From positions 1,549,001 to 1,613,000 of the forward strand of contig NC_061805.1 in assembly GCF_021462225.1 (NCBI RefSeq): a stretch of DNA of 64,000 bases, read 5' to 3'. The DNA comes from Girardinichthys multiradiatus. Taxonomy: Eukaryota > Chordata > Actinopteri > Cyprinodontiformes > Goodeidae. Under the pieces are notes generated by a model. It was not told the DNA's origin and searched no databases. It saw only the letters and a program-made list of their open reading frames with translations. Positions within the stretch are counted from its first letter, which is position 1. Every line of letters starts with the position of its first letter. Both the position numbers and the translations under genes were made by a program. Of this stretch, positions 22,739 to 33,728 are shown one piece after another.

Positions 22739-24226
22739 TGTTGGGACCACAGCCATGGATTTCAACATTAAAACTCTGGTACAAACTTTTCTGCAACTTT
22801 CAAAATAAATTGCATTTAACCGACTTCCAGCACCACTTCAGAAGGGGAAAGGGGGGTAGCAGCGGACTTCCCATGATGCCACTGGCCGTATAAAACCCCC
22901 ACCTTTCCAATGTTCCTTTCTCTACCATCCGGACTCCATGCGAGGCTGGCCGGTGAGACAGCGGGCTAATGTCTCTTTGCTGGCAAAAAGACATAAACTC
23001 TTCAAACTGGATCCAAGGGTGTCATAAGATCACGCGATCATATGCAAAGTTAAGTACGAGTGAACTACTGTTTGTGTACCCGGTGATTTCATTCATAAAG
23101 AGGGGAAATTAAGGTATAAGCATGGCTTTACTTTGTCTCTGAGACCTGCAGAAGCAAACTGTTCCAGAGAATCCCCTGCAGAGACGCTGTTTCTACAAGC
23201 CGAGTCTGAAAGGACGACAACAGGATCCGCATCACCATGGTCACGGTAATGTGCAGTTGGTTGGCGGACACAACGAGCCGTCTTTCATCCACAGCTACGG
23301 AGGTTAGCTGGAAGCTAATCCTTTGTTCACAGAGCGGCCTCACCTTCAACACCTTAAAGGTGTGTGTTTGATTCTGGTGCTAAGCTATCAGCTTCCTTTG
23401 TTAGCTTTCACTGCTAACAAGCTAAGAACAAGTGCTTGTCTGCTAGGGAATATTTAACAGAAAGGTTGTTAGTTTTCAAGCTAGTAAATAATAGTCCCTA
23501 AACATTATTTTACTAAATCTGATAAGTAAGTAAACACCATTAAGACCCATTTCTCCAGAAAGATTTGGCTCTTTTCCAAAATATTCCCTTAATAATATTT
23601 CTTTAAATATTATTTTAATAAACAAAGGCAGCTAATGAGACCCCGTTGAGAATTAGTCATCCAGAAGGTTGGTTTTATTCAGCAGATCATTCTTAAGATA
23701 TTATTTTATTAAAATAATATTTAATCTGATCTTGCATTGTGAAAGGTTGTCTAAGTTAGTTCCAAGACTAACTTAACTTCATTTCCAGATTCTTCAAGAT
23801 AATCCTTGGTTCTCAAACATAAACATTGCATGGTAATGTTGCATCACTCTTTTGGTCATAATTTCTAATCAACTTGTTTATATTGTACATAGTCCATTAG
23901 TCTTCGTTATTCTTTAATTCTGCTTGGTAGTTTAGTTGGATTGTTTTAGCAAAGTAAAGAGTTTGTTGATTGAAATATGTTTGACTTTGAGTTGACTTAT
24001 TTTTGTTAATAAATTCTTGTATTTTAAGAAATTGTATGAATTCATTCCATGTATGTACAGAGTTTATGCTGTTCAATAATGTTAGAGCTCGTCTCACACC
24101 TTTCTATTTTGTCCTAAAACCATCGCCTTACTGGGCTGGTATTCACAGGACAACCCTTAACAGACCGAAATATTATTTTATAAAATATTCATATTAAATA
24201 ATATTCTCAGATTCATAATCACAACA
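22739..24226 (+). mobile_element. Solo LTR (family A), 1.49 kb, TSD ACCA
   Basis: The element starts TGTTGGGACCAC and ends TAATCACAACA: a perfect TGTTG/CAACA terminal inverted pair. It is flanked by ACCA at 22735-22738 and 24227-24230. A TATAAAA lies at 22889-22895 and AATAAA at 24009-24014, the order expected in an LTR. Its 3' end resembles 25516-25700 in reverse, where both encode the chance peptide YWAGIHRT. No gag/pol/env sequence is next to it. Confidence 0.85.
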
Positions 24227-24230
24227 ACCA

Positions 24231-25243
24231 CAAACCATGAACAAAGGCTCAATACAACCTAACTTGGACCATGGTATTATAGAAAAAAAGGCCACATCCA
24301 CATTGTCGGATTTTCAGAGGCAAATTGTTTGAACATGAATAAAATAAAACCTTTTTCTCTGAAAGTGTTTTCAACAATGCAGTAACTGATTATGTTTTCC
24401 ATCCTTGTAATTACAATCTGTCATCAGAGTTAGTATTTTCTAAGGTCAGAAAACAGCATCTAATTGAATGGATTTGGAGATTTACATCCCTTTCTAGTGG
24501 AGATGGCTGAGTGTTTCACTTTTTAAAGTAATGAATGAGCAACCCCAGCTTCCATTATGTTACACGAGTATAAATGAGAAATTGAACTTTCAGCTTGGCC
24601 GATGTACATAGAGCTGTGATGATGGATCTGCTAATTTTCCAGCACTGCTGAGTCCAGGAATATTTACTAACATATTATCGAAGTGTGTTCAAGGTCACAG
24701 TGCTTCTATTATCAGTTCCACAAATGATCAACCAAACCTCTATTGTTCTTTTTTTTTTGCCACCAAAATACACAGAAAGGTCACCAAATAGTTTTTCCCA
24801 GACTTTTGATTTTATAGTTTTTTTCATGTGTCCCAATTAGTTTGAACTTTCTAGCTAGCTTACTGTTTATGTCTTCTCTCCATTATAGGACACAGTGTAA
24901 TATCATGATGAAAGAAATATTGTTTACAGGTATGAAGGCTGGCTTCTGTTTTTTTTTTTTTTTTGCCCTAGGCTGGGCAGAAAGTAGCACAGAGTAAGAG
25001 TGGCTTGCTTGTTGAGGCAGATGGTGACCTGAAAGCACACAGCTAATTTTTAGCCTGGGTTAGCAAGGGTGTCATGGCAGTGAAGTCATCTGTCTCACTA
25101 AGATTGGAAGACAGTCTTCAGATGTTAAAAGCACCATCAGGTTAAGCAGTTTAATAGTAAGCAAGTGGTGAAAATCTCTATGGGTTTATCAGAATAAAGT
25201 ACTGTAACAGATATTATTGGTGACAACAGGCAGAGGCAGAAAT
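24231..25243. other. Gene-free intron stretch
   Basis: Mostly unique AT-rich sequence with a T15 run near 24950. Nothing recognised. Confidence 0.4.
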
Positions 25244-25500
25244 CTTCTCTCATTAAGTCCAAAACACCAGCTGCTGCCATAGAGCAAGGAGATCCTGGGT
25301 TCAAATCCCAGGCAAGTTGGACCCTTGGGGTTTGTATGTATTCCCATGCCTGCATACTCCAGCTTCACACACATTAGGTTATTAGACATTCTAAACTGCC
25401 CTTGGGTAAATTTGTGTGTTTGTGTGTCTCTGTGTTGGCCCTGTGCTGGACTGCATAACTGACCTTTTTCCATCTTTCACCCACTAACAGATGGAGGTAG
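25244..25500 (+). mobile_element. tRNA-derived SINE, diverged
   Basis: The segment has a B-box-like GGTTCAAATCCC at about 25289 in a 'gatcctgg..ccaggc' stem. The body has the order of words seen in reverse in the SINE at 38757-39108 (ttggggtttgtatgt, catgcctgcatactcc, tctctgtgttggccctg). No transcript evidence can be read. Divergence suggests an old copy. Confidence 0.6.
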
Positions 25501-25515
25501 ACCATGAATGGTCTG

Positions 25516-25700
25516 TGTTGTAATTATTATGATTATACTATTTCATATTTAATTAAGTAATAATTTGGTCTTTCAAGTCTTGTCCTGTGAATACCAGCCC
25601 AATAAGGCGGTGATATTAGGACAACAGGCTGAGCAAATACAGTCAATACAGTAAGAGAGAAGTTAAGCAGAATGATATAGCCCCAACACTGGTTTAGATA
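25516..25700 (-). mobile_element. LTR family A 3'-end fragment
   Basis: On the minus strand it ends ATAATCATAATAATTACAACA, like the CAACA tip of 22739-24226, and shares the stretch TATTGGGCTGGTATTCACAGGACA with it. It is truncated toward 25700 and no target duplication was found. It lies about 100 bp past the donor site of the whirlin PDZ2a exon. Confidence 0.65.
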
Positions 25701-25798
25701 TTTGCAATCTTTTGCAACCACCCCAAATAATTGTTTTGCTTAAATTTACACCTTTAGATATTAAGCAGATATTGGGATATAAAATGAATGAGATGTAC

Positions 25799-25924
25799 CT
25801 TTAGTTCACCAGCATGTGCAGCAGATCCAGGGTCCACTCCTGTGATGTAGATTCCCAGTCCGTACTCAGCCCCACCCCTTATCATTAGACCCAGAGAGCG
25901 ACCATTGTCCATATTAAGGTTGAC
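25799..25924 (-). CDS. Whirlin exon: first half of PDZ2
   Basis: This 126-bp exon encodes 42 residues, VNLNMDNGRSLGLMIRGG onward, with the carboxylate-binding SLGLMI loop of the PDZ fold and GLGIYITGVDPGSAAHAGELK. The acceptor is CCACAG|GTCAAC and the donor AAG|GTACAT, a weak donor; both phases are 0. It continues in frame with the exons at 28431-28607 and 9658-9923. The PDZ2 of whirlin is part of the module that recruits C-terminal tails of Usher proteins (family knowledge). Confidence 0.94.
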
Positions 25925-26299
25925 CTGTGGTAAAGACATCATATTTAGACTTTTCAGTATTGTCAATACTTTAACAGTTGAACTAACAATCACTGTGTAA
26001 GGTGTTTTGTGATGCAGATCTGTTTAAAGGTCTTGTCAAATAAACGGGTACTTCTCTGTGCTTCTTCTATTTTTAACACTTGTTTTCAGATCTAAGGTTT
26101 TTTATAGCATTACACAGAAAAATAATCATCTGCTTCTTTCTCAGTTCTTAAAATGAAATTGTTTTAAACTCAGTTGAACAGCACCACCTAATATATCATG
26201 TGATTATTAATTTAACAAAAACTGAACCAGAATTCAAGCACATTGCATAAAAGTAAAATTAAAAATTTACCTATGAGGTTTGAAATTAAACAAAGTATG

Positions 26300-26720
26300 A
26301 ATATGTGTACATAACTGTTGAAGGATATGTGATGCTGTGGGCCTGTTTCTCTTCTAAAAGTCAACTGGGAACCCAGTTGAAGTGCAAGGCAACAAGAACT
26401 CTTGGAAATGACAGGGGATTTTTAAATATGAATCTGATGGTGCCTACCAGTGAGTTTAAAATGGATCATAATTGGGTCTTTCAGTAAGATAATGACCCAA
26501 AACAACACATACAATGTTCCCTAACCACAGAATCAACCAACATCCATGCCCATCTCAGTCCCTAGAATTAATACCTTTCGAAAACCTTTGGGGTGAACTG
26601 AAGACAAGGGAACATCAGACAGAACACAGAATTAGATGATCTAGTGAGATTGTGCAACCTGAAATGGTGGGACAGCCCTCTCCATGTGTGACCCAACCAT
26701 GTGAACTGTTACAGTAGAGA
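26300..26720 (+). pseudogene. Tc1-like transposase relic (family 4)
   Basis: The + strand reads VMLWACFSS, then after decay MDHNWVFQ followed by a stop and DNDPKQHIQ, then NPWG-like 'ENLWGELK' remnants. This is the order VMLW...QQDNDPKHT...NLW.ELK of Tc1 transposases. Stops and small gaps break every frame. No terminal repeats were located. Confidence 0.65.
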
Positions 26721-27099
26721 CTAAGAGACATCCTGTTGGCAAAAGCAGGGATGCACAAAAAATTGTGCAACCAGTCATTTTGTAAAACACAAAATACAAC
26801 TTATCTAAAGGGGTCTGAATGAGTTTATCTTAGCACAGTAAAACATCCCTTATTTTAAGCCTTTTTATGCATCCATTCAAATATCTATAATCAGGAGATT
26901 GCACCAATATAAGTTATAATATAAACAGCAGCTTTATTATCACTGTATCAAAAAAATGGGTTCAGAAAGTCAGAGAGCCTTAATGATGTGTTTAGTTGAC
27001 TGTGAGTGGAGGACAAAACCACCATGATTCAACATAATGAATAGTTTAAACTAGAGTGTAATTTTTGTTTTCTGGGTCAAAGCTACCATTGCTATTATA

Positions 27100-28368
27100 C
27101 AGGGGTTGGACAATGAAACTGAAACACCTGGTTTTAGACCACAATAATTTATTAGTATGGTGTAGGGCCTCCTTTTGCGGCCAATACAGCGTCAATTCAT
27201 CTTGGGAATGACATATACAAGTCCTGCACAGTTGTCAGAGGGATTTTAAGCCATTCTTCTTGCAGGATAGTGGCCAGGTCACTACGTGATACTGGTGGAG
27301 GAAAACGTTTCCTGACTCGCTCCTCCAAAACAACCCAAAGTGGCTCAATAATATTTAGATCTGGTGACTGTGCAGGCCATGGGAGATGTTCAACTTCACT
27401 TTCATGTTCATCAAACCAATCTTTCACCAGTCTTGCTGTGTGTATTGGTGCATTGTCATCCTGATACACGGCACCGCCTTCAGGATACAATGTTTGAACC
27501 ATTGGATGCACATGGTCCTCAAGAATGGTTCGGTAGTCCTTGGCAGTGACGCGTCCATCTAGCACAAGTATTGGGCCAAGGGAATGCCATGATATGGCAG
27601 CCCAAACCATCACTGATCCACCCCCATGCTTCACTCTGGGCATACAACAGTCTGGGTGGTACGCTTCTTTGGGGCTTCTCCACACCGTAACTCTCTCGGA
27701 TGTGGGGAAACAGTAAAGGTGGACTCATCAGAGAACAATACATGTTTCACATTGTCCACAGCCCAAGATTTGCGCTCCTTGCACCATTGAAACCGACGTT
27801 TGGCATTGGCATGAGTGACCAAAGGTTTGGCTATAGCAGCCCGGCCGATTATATTGACCCTGTGGAGCTCCTGACGGACAGTTCTGGTGGAAACAGGAGA
27901 GTTGAGGTGCACATTTAATTCTGCCGTGATTTGGGCAGCCGTGGTTTTATGTTTTTTGGATACAATCCAGGTTAGCACCCGAACATCCCTTTCAGACAGC
28001 TTCCTCTTGCGTCCACAGTTAATCCTGTTGGATGTGGTTCGTCCTTCTTGGTGGTATGCTGACATTACCCTGGATACCGTGGCTCTTGATACATCACAAA
28101 GACTTGCTGTCTTGGTCACAGATGCGTCAGCAAGACGTGCACCAACAATTTGTCCTCTTTTGAACTCTGGTATGTCACCCATAATGTTGTGTGCATTTCA
28201 ATATTTTGAACAAAACTGTGCTCTTACCCTGCTAATTGAACCTTCACACTCTGCTCTTAATGGTGCAATGTGCAATCAATGAAGACTGGCTACCAGGCTG
28301 GTCCAATTTAGCCATGAAACCTCCCACACTAAAATGACAGGTGTTTCAGTTTCATTGTCCAACCCCTG
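27100..28368 (-). mobile_element. Tc1 family 3 (DD36E), complete 1.27-kb element
   Basis: It begins CAGGGGTTGGACAATGAAAC and ends with its inverse, CATTGTCCAACCCCTG, between TA dinucleotides (27098-27099 and 28369-28370). Size, short terminal repeats and DD36E spacing fit the Tc1/mariner branch described in animals as DD36E or Incomer. It is inserted in a whirlin intron, and its transposase runs in the gene's direction. Confidence 0.95.
27197..28182 (-). pseudogene. Tc1 family 3 DD36E transposase, one frameshift
   Basis: The frame opens MGDIPEFKRGQIVGARLAD and runs through the helix-turn-helix, GRKRKLSERDVRV and the first catalytic Asp (LFSDEST). A missing T in the 'actgtttcccc' run near 27710 (TTTT in the sister copy) shifts it, and the second half continues in another frame: MVWAAISWHSLGP, YQDDNAPIH, NIIEPLW. 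All three catalytic residues remain, and codon 48, a stop in the sister, is CGA here. Like the sister it ends at SFPR-TGA. Confidence 0.92.
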
Positions 28369-28430
28369 TACATAACCCCATGATCTGCTGGAGCTTTAAC
28401 TCATAAACAAACCACAAACATTGGTCTTAC

Positions 28431-28607
28431 CGTCTTCTCCTCCATGCTGTGTCCTTGCCTCGGGTTGACCTCCTGGGTGTCAGGTGGTGGAGACACACTC
28501 CGGCCCTGAGGGTCCACCCAGCTGTACACTTGGTTGGTCATATACCCTCCTGGGATGCGACCCATTGAACACACTGACATGGTCAGTTTCTTGCATCCCT
28601 TTAGCAC
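28431..28607 (-). CDS. Whirlin exon: end of PDZ1 and linker
   Basis: The 177-bp exon encodes 59 residues: VLKGCKKLTMSV (last strand region of PDZ1), then RIPGGYMTNQVYSWVDPQGRS, a block highly characteristic of whirlin, then a Pro/Ser-rich linker ending SMEEKT. The acceptor is GATGCAG|GTGCTA and the donor ACG|GTAAGA; both phases are 0. The rest of PDZ1 and the N-terminal helical domain must be encoded upstream; no such exon was seen up to 64000. Confidence 0.94.
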
Positions 28608-30039
28608 CTGCATCAGAAGACATCAGTGAGTTTTTAGATTCTCCAACAGTGTCAATATAGAAGGTAGCATTTATGCATTCAATATATTCTTCAAATAAAC
28701 AGCCACTAAACACCAAGTGTTAGCTGACAGGTGAGTATTCACACAGAGACACACTGTCAAGGTTGCTTCTGAAATCCTGGATTAGAGTAGAGCAAGGACA
28801 AATCTGAAGTATCAGTAATTTTCTTCTGCATAAGCACAGTACTGAAGTAATTAGATCTGATTTTCATTTTGACAAAGCAGATTTGTTTGTCATTATGACC
28901 GACATTCATGAAGGATTTGATGTACAATAAAAGATCTCCCTAAATGTCATTTCTGTTCACCACCAGTGTTGATGGTTCTCTCCTTGCTACAGTGGTAAAC
29001 CAAAAGATGAATTTACACTCTGGAATTTTGTCCCCTTATAGATATATTTTTTATGTTACACCTAAATATTTCAAATCATTAACCTAAGTCAAATATTAAT
29101 TTCAGACAAATATAGCCTGGGGGAATATAAAAAAAACAGTGTATGACTGATGATTTTGTTTATTAAAAGAAAGAAAGCTATCCAAACCTAGTACTTTCCA
29201 TCTAAACCCCAAAATCGATTTAGCCACTCTGGGGAGCAAAAATGCCATCAACCATTTGAAATAACCGATAATGAGTCTTTTACATTGCTGTGGGGGATAT
29301 TATTTCAGCTCTTCTTTGCAATATTTTTTTAATTCAGCCACATTAGAGAGTTATGAGTATGAAAGGCCTGTGTAAGGGAACACCACAGCAGCACTAAATT
29401 TAGCAATTTGCTATAAGTCACTTTAGACAGCCACCACACAGAAAAGATGGCATATGTATACCGCTAATGCCAAACCCACCAATGAATATTTTGGAGACAG
29501 TTTGCCGCCATCTAATAGTCAAAATAATGCCAAATATGCCTAATTAGCTCATGAGCTCTAAATACCTACATTTATATCTGTTATATGTGCTATAAAAAAA
29601 AACTAGCTCAACCTCATTAAGAATCCATTTGACAGCAAACACAAAAATATTGTCAAATTCAAAAAATTTGATTACGCGTTCTGATGAGGCTTGTTTGTTA
29701 GATTAAACGTCTCTTTTGAAAATGCCAACCTTTAAGCAGGTATTAAACATACTTTCATTAAGCTCACATTTCTGTATTAAAAATGTTTTTTATGGGTCTA
29801 ATGTAATATTCTAATCTTAAATGTCATGTTTTCATTAGTTGTAAGCAGAAAATCATCATAATTAACAGAGAGGCTTGAAAACATCAGTCAGTGTATAATT
29901 AATGTATATAATGTGATTCACTTTGTGAATTGGGTTACTGAAATGAGATGTGGTATTGTTTGTGTATTCTAGATCATTGCACAGCTACAATACCTTACTG
30001 TGCTTGATATAAAGGTCTCAAAATGATAGCTGGATATTC
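28608..30039. other. Upstream whirlin intron, mostly unrecognised
   Basis: No exon was recognised. The part at about 29460-29700 is a second copy of the unnamed repeat near 9300-9560. Otherwise unique AT-rich DNA. Confidence 0.5.
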
Positions 30040-30480
30040 TTTTTAAACATTTTCTGCTACAGAGCAGAATTAATCAGGAAATCAGCCCCACCACCATGTT
30101 TGACTGTTGCTATGATTGTCTCTTTTTGAAATGTCTTAAGTTTTATACCAGTTTATAATGGGACTAACACAGATGTTTTTCTGGGTTCCTTTTCTGACAT
30201 CCTGAATGTGTCGTTTATGCGCTCTTGAAATACTTTTGATTGGCCAGACACTGCTGGGAAGGTTCACAACTGTTCCATGTTTTGGAGAATACTGGTTCTC
30301 CCGGAGATTTACTGGAGTCTCCAAGCTTTAGAATGGCTTTGTAGCCCTTTCCGGACTGATACATTTCAGTCTCTTTGTTTCTCATCCTGTGTTTCCCTTT
30401 AGAGATCTCTTAGTCTGCTTCATGTTATCAGGCTGGTTCTTTGTAAGTGATTCACTCAAACAAGGCCAGGTTGGTTTTAA
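30040..30480 (-). mobile_element. Tc1-like relic (family 5)
   Basis: Read on the minus strand it gives 'cagtccggaaagggctacaa' (SGKGYKAI), then 'aacatggaacagttgtgaac' and 'cttcccagcagtg', the order of the N-terminal DNA-binding region (K-Y-KAI-K-LG; HGTVVNLP) in a widespread fish Tc1 family. Frames are broken by several stops. No terminal repeats identified. Confidence 0.55.
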
Positions 30481-30809
30481 GAAATTAAATTATCATTCAA
30501 AATTCTAGAATCGTGCTGCTCAAGGTGGCAGCAGGTTGGAGTAGCTCGGTTACTTTTCATTCTGATTGATTCTTTTTTGAGAGCTCTTCCTCTTGTGGTG
30601 GATACAGTTGATTTTTTTTTTTGGAAGACTCTTCTCCGGTGTCGGATGCTGTGCAGCTGGGAGGATTCTTCCTAATACTTTCTATTTTTGGACATTTGTT
30701 ATGATGCATTGCCATGACAACGGGGTTGTTTCTTACAACTGGGAGCAGCTGATTAATATCTCAAAAGCTCAAATATTACTTCAACTACAACTCCAAAATC
30801 CCTGATGAG

Positions 30810-31603
30810 TTGAAAAGGAGACACCGTGGATGCAGAGCAGGAGCAAAGAGAAGAGAGAGAAAGAGGAAGTTCAAACCATCTCTTCTGTCGATTATGATGG
30901 GCAATGTGAGATCATTGGGAAACAAGTTGGATGAACTCCAAGCCCTACAAAGGACCCAGCCAGAGTACCGGGCATGCAGTATTATGTGTTTTACTGAGAC
31001 ATGGCTGCAGGATCATATCCCCGACTCCAGCGTCTCTCTGCCGGGCTTTTTAACCATACGAGCAGACAGAGATTTAAAGAGGAGTGGCAAATGTAAAGGA
31101 GGTGGACTGGCAGTACTTGTGAACAACAGATGGTGTAATCCAGGACATGTTACTGTGAAGTGTCATCTCTGCAGTCCAGATATTGAACTGTTAGCCGTAA
31201 GTTTTCGTCCATATTATTTACCCAGAGTTCACCAGTGTTATTTTGGAAACAGCTTACGTTCCACCTTCCGCTGTTGCCAAAACTGCATGTGATGCCATCA
31301 GTTCAGTTGTTGCTAAGCTACAGACACAACACCTCAAAGCGTTTGTGGCAATTTCTGGTGATTTTAACCATGCTTCAGTCTCTGCTACACTTCCAACGTT
31401 TCAGCAGTTTTTTCTGCTGCTCTACTAGAGAAAACAAAACGTTGGATTTGTTTTATGCAAATGTCAAGGACTCATACATCTCTAAAGCAAGACCTCCTCT
31501 AGGCAAATCAGATCACAATCTTATTTTTCTCTGCTCGAAATATAAGCCCCTTGTTCAGAGGCAACCTGTAATAAAGAGGACTGTGAGAAAATGGTCACAG
31601 TAA
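30810..31603 (+). pseudogene. Rex1-like endonuclease domain, frameshifted
   Basis: Apurinic-endonuclease-like domain that nicks DNA for target-primed reverse transcription. Frame one reads SIMMGNVRSLGNKLDEL, CFTETWLQD and RSGKCKGGGLAVLVNN. A shift near 31240 leads into AISGDFNHASV, and another into TLDLFYANV and LGKSDHNLIFL, the SDH motif that closes the active site. Catalytic residues N, E, D-N and SDH can thus be seen, but spread over three frames. Confidence 0.8.
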
Positions 31604-31684
31604 GCTGAAGAAGCTCTACAAGGTTGCTTTGAGGCTACAGACTGGGATGCACTGTGCCAGCCATATGGAGAGGACATCAATGCC

Positions 31685-32852
31685 ATGACTGAGTGTGTAA
31701 CTGACTATATAAACTTCTGTGTGGATAACATCATCCCCACCAAAACCATGAGATGCTTCCCCAATAACAAACCTTGGATCACCAGTGACCTGAAGGACCT
31801 GCTTAACAAGAAAAAAAGAGCCTTCAGAGAGGGAGACAGAGAATTATTGAGGATTATACAGAAGCAACTTAAAGTCAAGATAAGAGACAGCAAGGAGGTG
31901 TACAAGAGGAAGCTGGAGAGCAAGCTCCAGCAAAACAATATCAGAGATGTGTGGACAGGAATGAAGAAGATCACAGGCTTCAAGCAGAAGGAAGATCAGA
32001 CCGATGGAGGTCTGGACAGAGCCAATGAACTGAACTGAACCTTCAATAGGTTCAATTCAGAAACCAGCTTCGCATCCTACTCTCCTGCTCACAGCCAAAC
32101 AGACATTCCACCCTCTTTTGACCCACAGGAACCACAGCTGTCCAGTAACACCTCAAATTTTTTATCTTCCACCTCAGCCTTAGACCCTTCTGCTTCTACA
32201 TGTTCTTCAAGCAGAAGGAAGATCAGACTGATGGAGGTCTGGACAGAAACAAGCTCAGAATCCTCCTCTCCTGCTCACAGCCAAACAGACATCCCACCCT
32301 CCTCGGACCCACAGCTTTTCTGTCACACCTCAAATGTTTTATCTTCCACCTCTGCAATGGACCCTTCTGCTTCTACATGTTTGCCTTCAACCATACCAGA
32401 AGATGCTGATGCTCCCTTTGCCTCCTCCTTCCACCTGTGTGTCTCAAGAAGTCAGGTGAAGATGCAACTGGAGAAATTGAATCGGAATAAGGCTGCAGGT
32501 CCAGATTGTGTCAGCCCTAGAGTCCTGAAGGCCTGTGCAGAGCAGCTCTCTGGGATTCTGCAGCACCTCTTCAACCTTAGCCTGGCCCAGAAGAAGGTTC
32601 CGGTGTTGTGGAAGACCGAAGGGTTGTGAGTCTAACCAGGTAGTCAGCAGCACAGGAGCACCACAGGGGACTGTACTCTCACCATTCCTTTTCACTCTGT
32701 ACACCTCAGACTTCCAGTACAAGACAGACTCCTGTCATCTGCAGAAATACTCGGATGATTCTGCAGTCGTGGGGTGGATCAGAGATGGTCAAGAAGCTGA
32801 GTACAGGAAGGTGGTGGACCGCTTTGTGGCATGGTGTGTGTTGGGATTATGA
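31685..32852 (+). pseudogene. Rex1-like linker and partial reverse transcriptase
   Basis: The linker reads ITSDLKDLLNKKKRAFREGD and KITGFKQKEDQTDGG. After a tandem duplication follow LNRNKAAGPDCVSPRVLKAC and LFNLSLAQKKVPVLWKT. At about 32625 the sequence jumps to GAPQGTVLSPFLF (motif B), so motif A and about 100 residues are deleted. Next comes LQKYSDDSAVVGWI (motif C, YSDD) and DRFVAWC, where the LTR interrupts. Not functional. Confidence 0.8.
31980..32380 (+). repeat. Tandem duplication inside the Rex1-like LINE
   Basis: 'tcaagcagaaggaagatcag' occurs at 31980 and 32207, and 'ttctacatgt' at 32194 and 32371. Offsets are 227 and 177 bp because the second unit lacks about 50 bp near its start. 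The units differ by scattered substitutions. Confidence 0.9.
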
Positions 32853-33728
32853 TTATTGATTAATTAATATTTATCAATAATTATAACTGAAAATCATAAT
32901 TTGACTAAAGTAATTTCTTAACCAAAAATCCTTATTTATAAATCGAAATCAGAGATGTCCTCTGGTGTTGTAATTGTGGCTCAAAGCCCTTGATAATTAC
33001 AATTATTAAATAAAATGCTGCATGCACATACAATTTAGAACAAATTGGACTATAAGTGACGATTCTAAATCGCCTAAATTCCTACTCTATCCTGCCCCAG
33101 CTGTTTCTAATAATGAAACAAAATTTTAAAAAGAACAAAATTACTTGGTGGTGTCTCCTCTGGATCAGAAGAGAGGAGAGAGAAGGGGGGGAAGAGTTTC
33201 CACGCGTCCGTGGATAACTCAGAGTAGAACGGTCCATTTTACTTCTGGCTTCCTTGGCAGAAGAGCAGTATCACGGACCGTCAACAGTCCACTGGAACAA
33301 AAACAAGGGTGGCAATTCCGTCTCCTTGAAACCTCCGCGGGTTTTTTGGTTACATGCTAAATCCACGTCTTCAATCGGCAAAGTGAAATTTGTGGTCTTC
33401 TTATCCCAGAAACTTCTTTCATGAATTTCTTCTCGTTGGCCAACTGGGAGAATGAATGAAAGCCCACGTGTGAGTTTCTTCTCGAGAATGACGCTCCAGT
33501 TGCAAGGTAACCGCGTCTCGGTTCCAAACTGAAAAGCAATGGGGGTGATCTCAGAGTATGTTATATAGTCGACCGTAACATCAGAGCTGCGGCGCCACAG
33601 TCCTATCAGCCGCAGTGCCTGCTGGGATTTGAAGTAGCGGACTATCTTGGGGTACAAAATGGCCGATGACGCTGGAAGGCCTACAGGCGTCCAGCAACTT
33701 ACAAAATGGTCCAATATTAAGCCAGACA
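32839..33728 (-). mobile_element. Solo LTR (family A), 0.89 kb, inside the Rex1-like LINE
   Basis: On the minus strand it starts TGTCTGGC and ends ATAATCATAATCCCAACA, the same 3' end as 10065-11532. 'tctggtgttg' and neighbouring blocks are shared with that copy. The LINE reading frame ends at VAWC on the left and resumes at NHLILYVTKTK on the right. The target duplication is decayed (TGTG left, TGGA right). It is about 0.6 kb shorter than the other family members. Confidence 0.7.

Larger units (their letters stand above)
25925..28430. other. Whirlin intron between PDZ1/linker exon and PDZ2a exon
   Basis: A 2,506-bp intron. It contains a decayed Tc1 transposase (about 26300-26720) and a complete 1.27-kb DD36E Tc1 element (27100-28368). 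The remainder, 25925-26300 and 26720-27097, shows nothing recognised. Confidence 0.8.

Noticed and set aside
9658..28607. PDZD7 instead of whirlin
   Set aside because: The blocks RIPGGY.TN..YSWVDPQGRS and DVGRLPHAR..VDETKW are characteristic of whirlin; remembered PDZD7 PDZ2 differs clearly.
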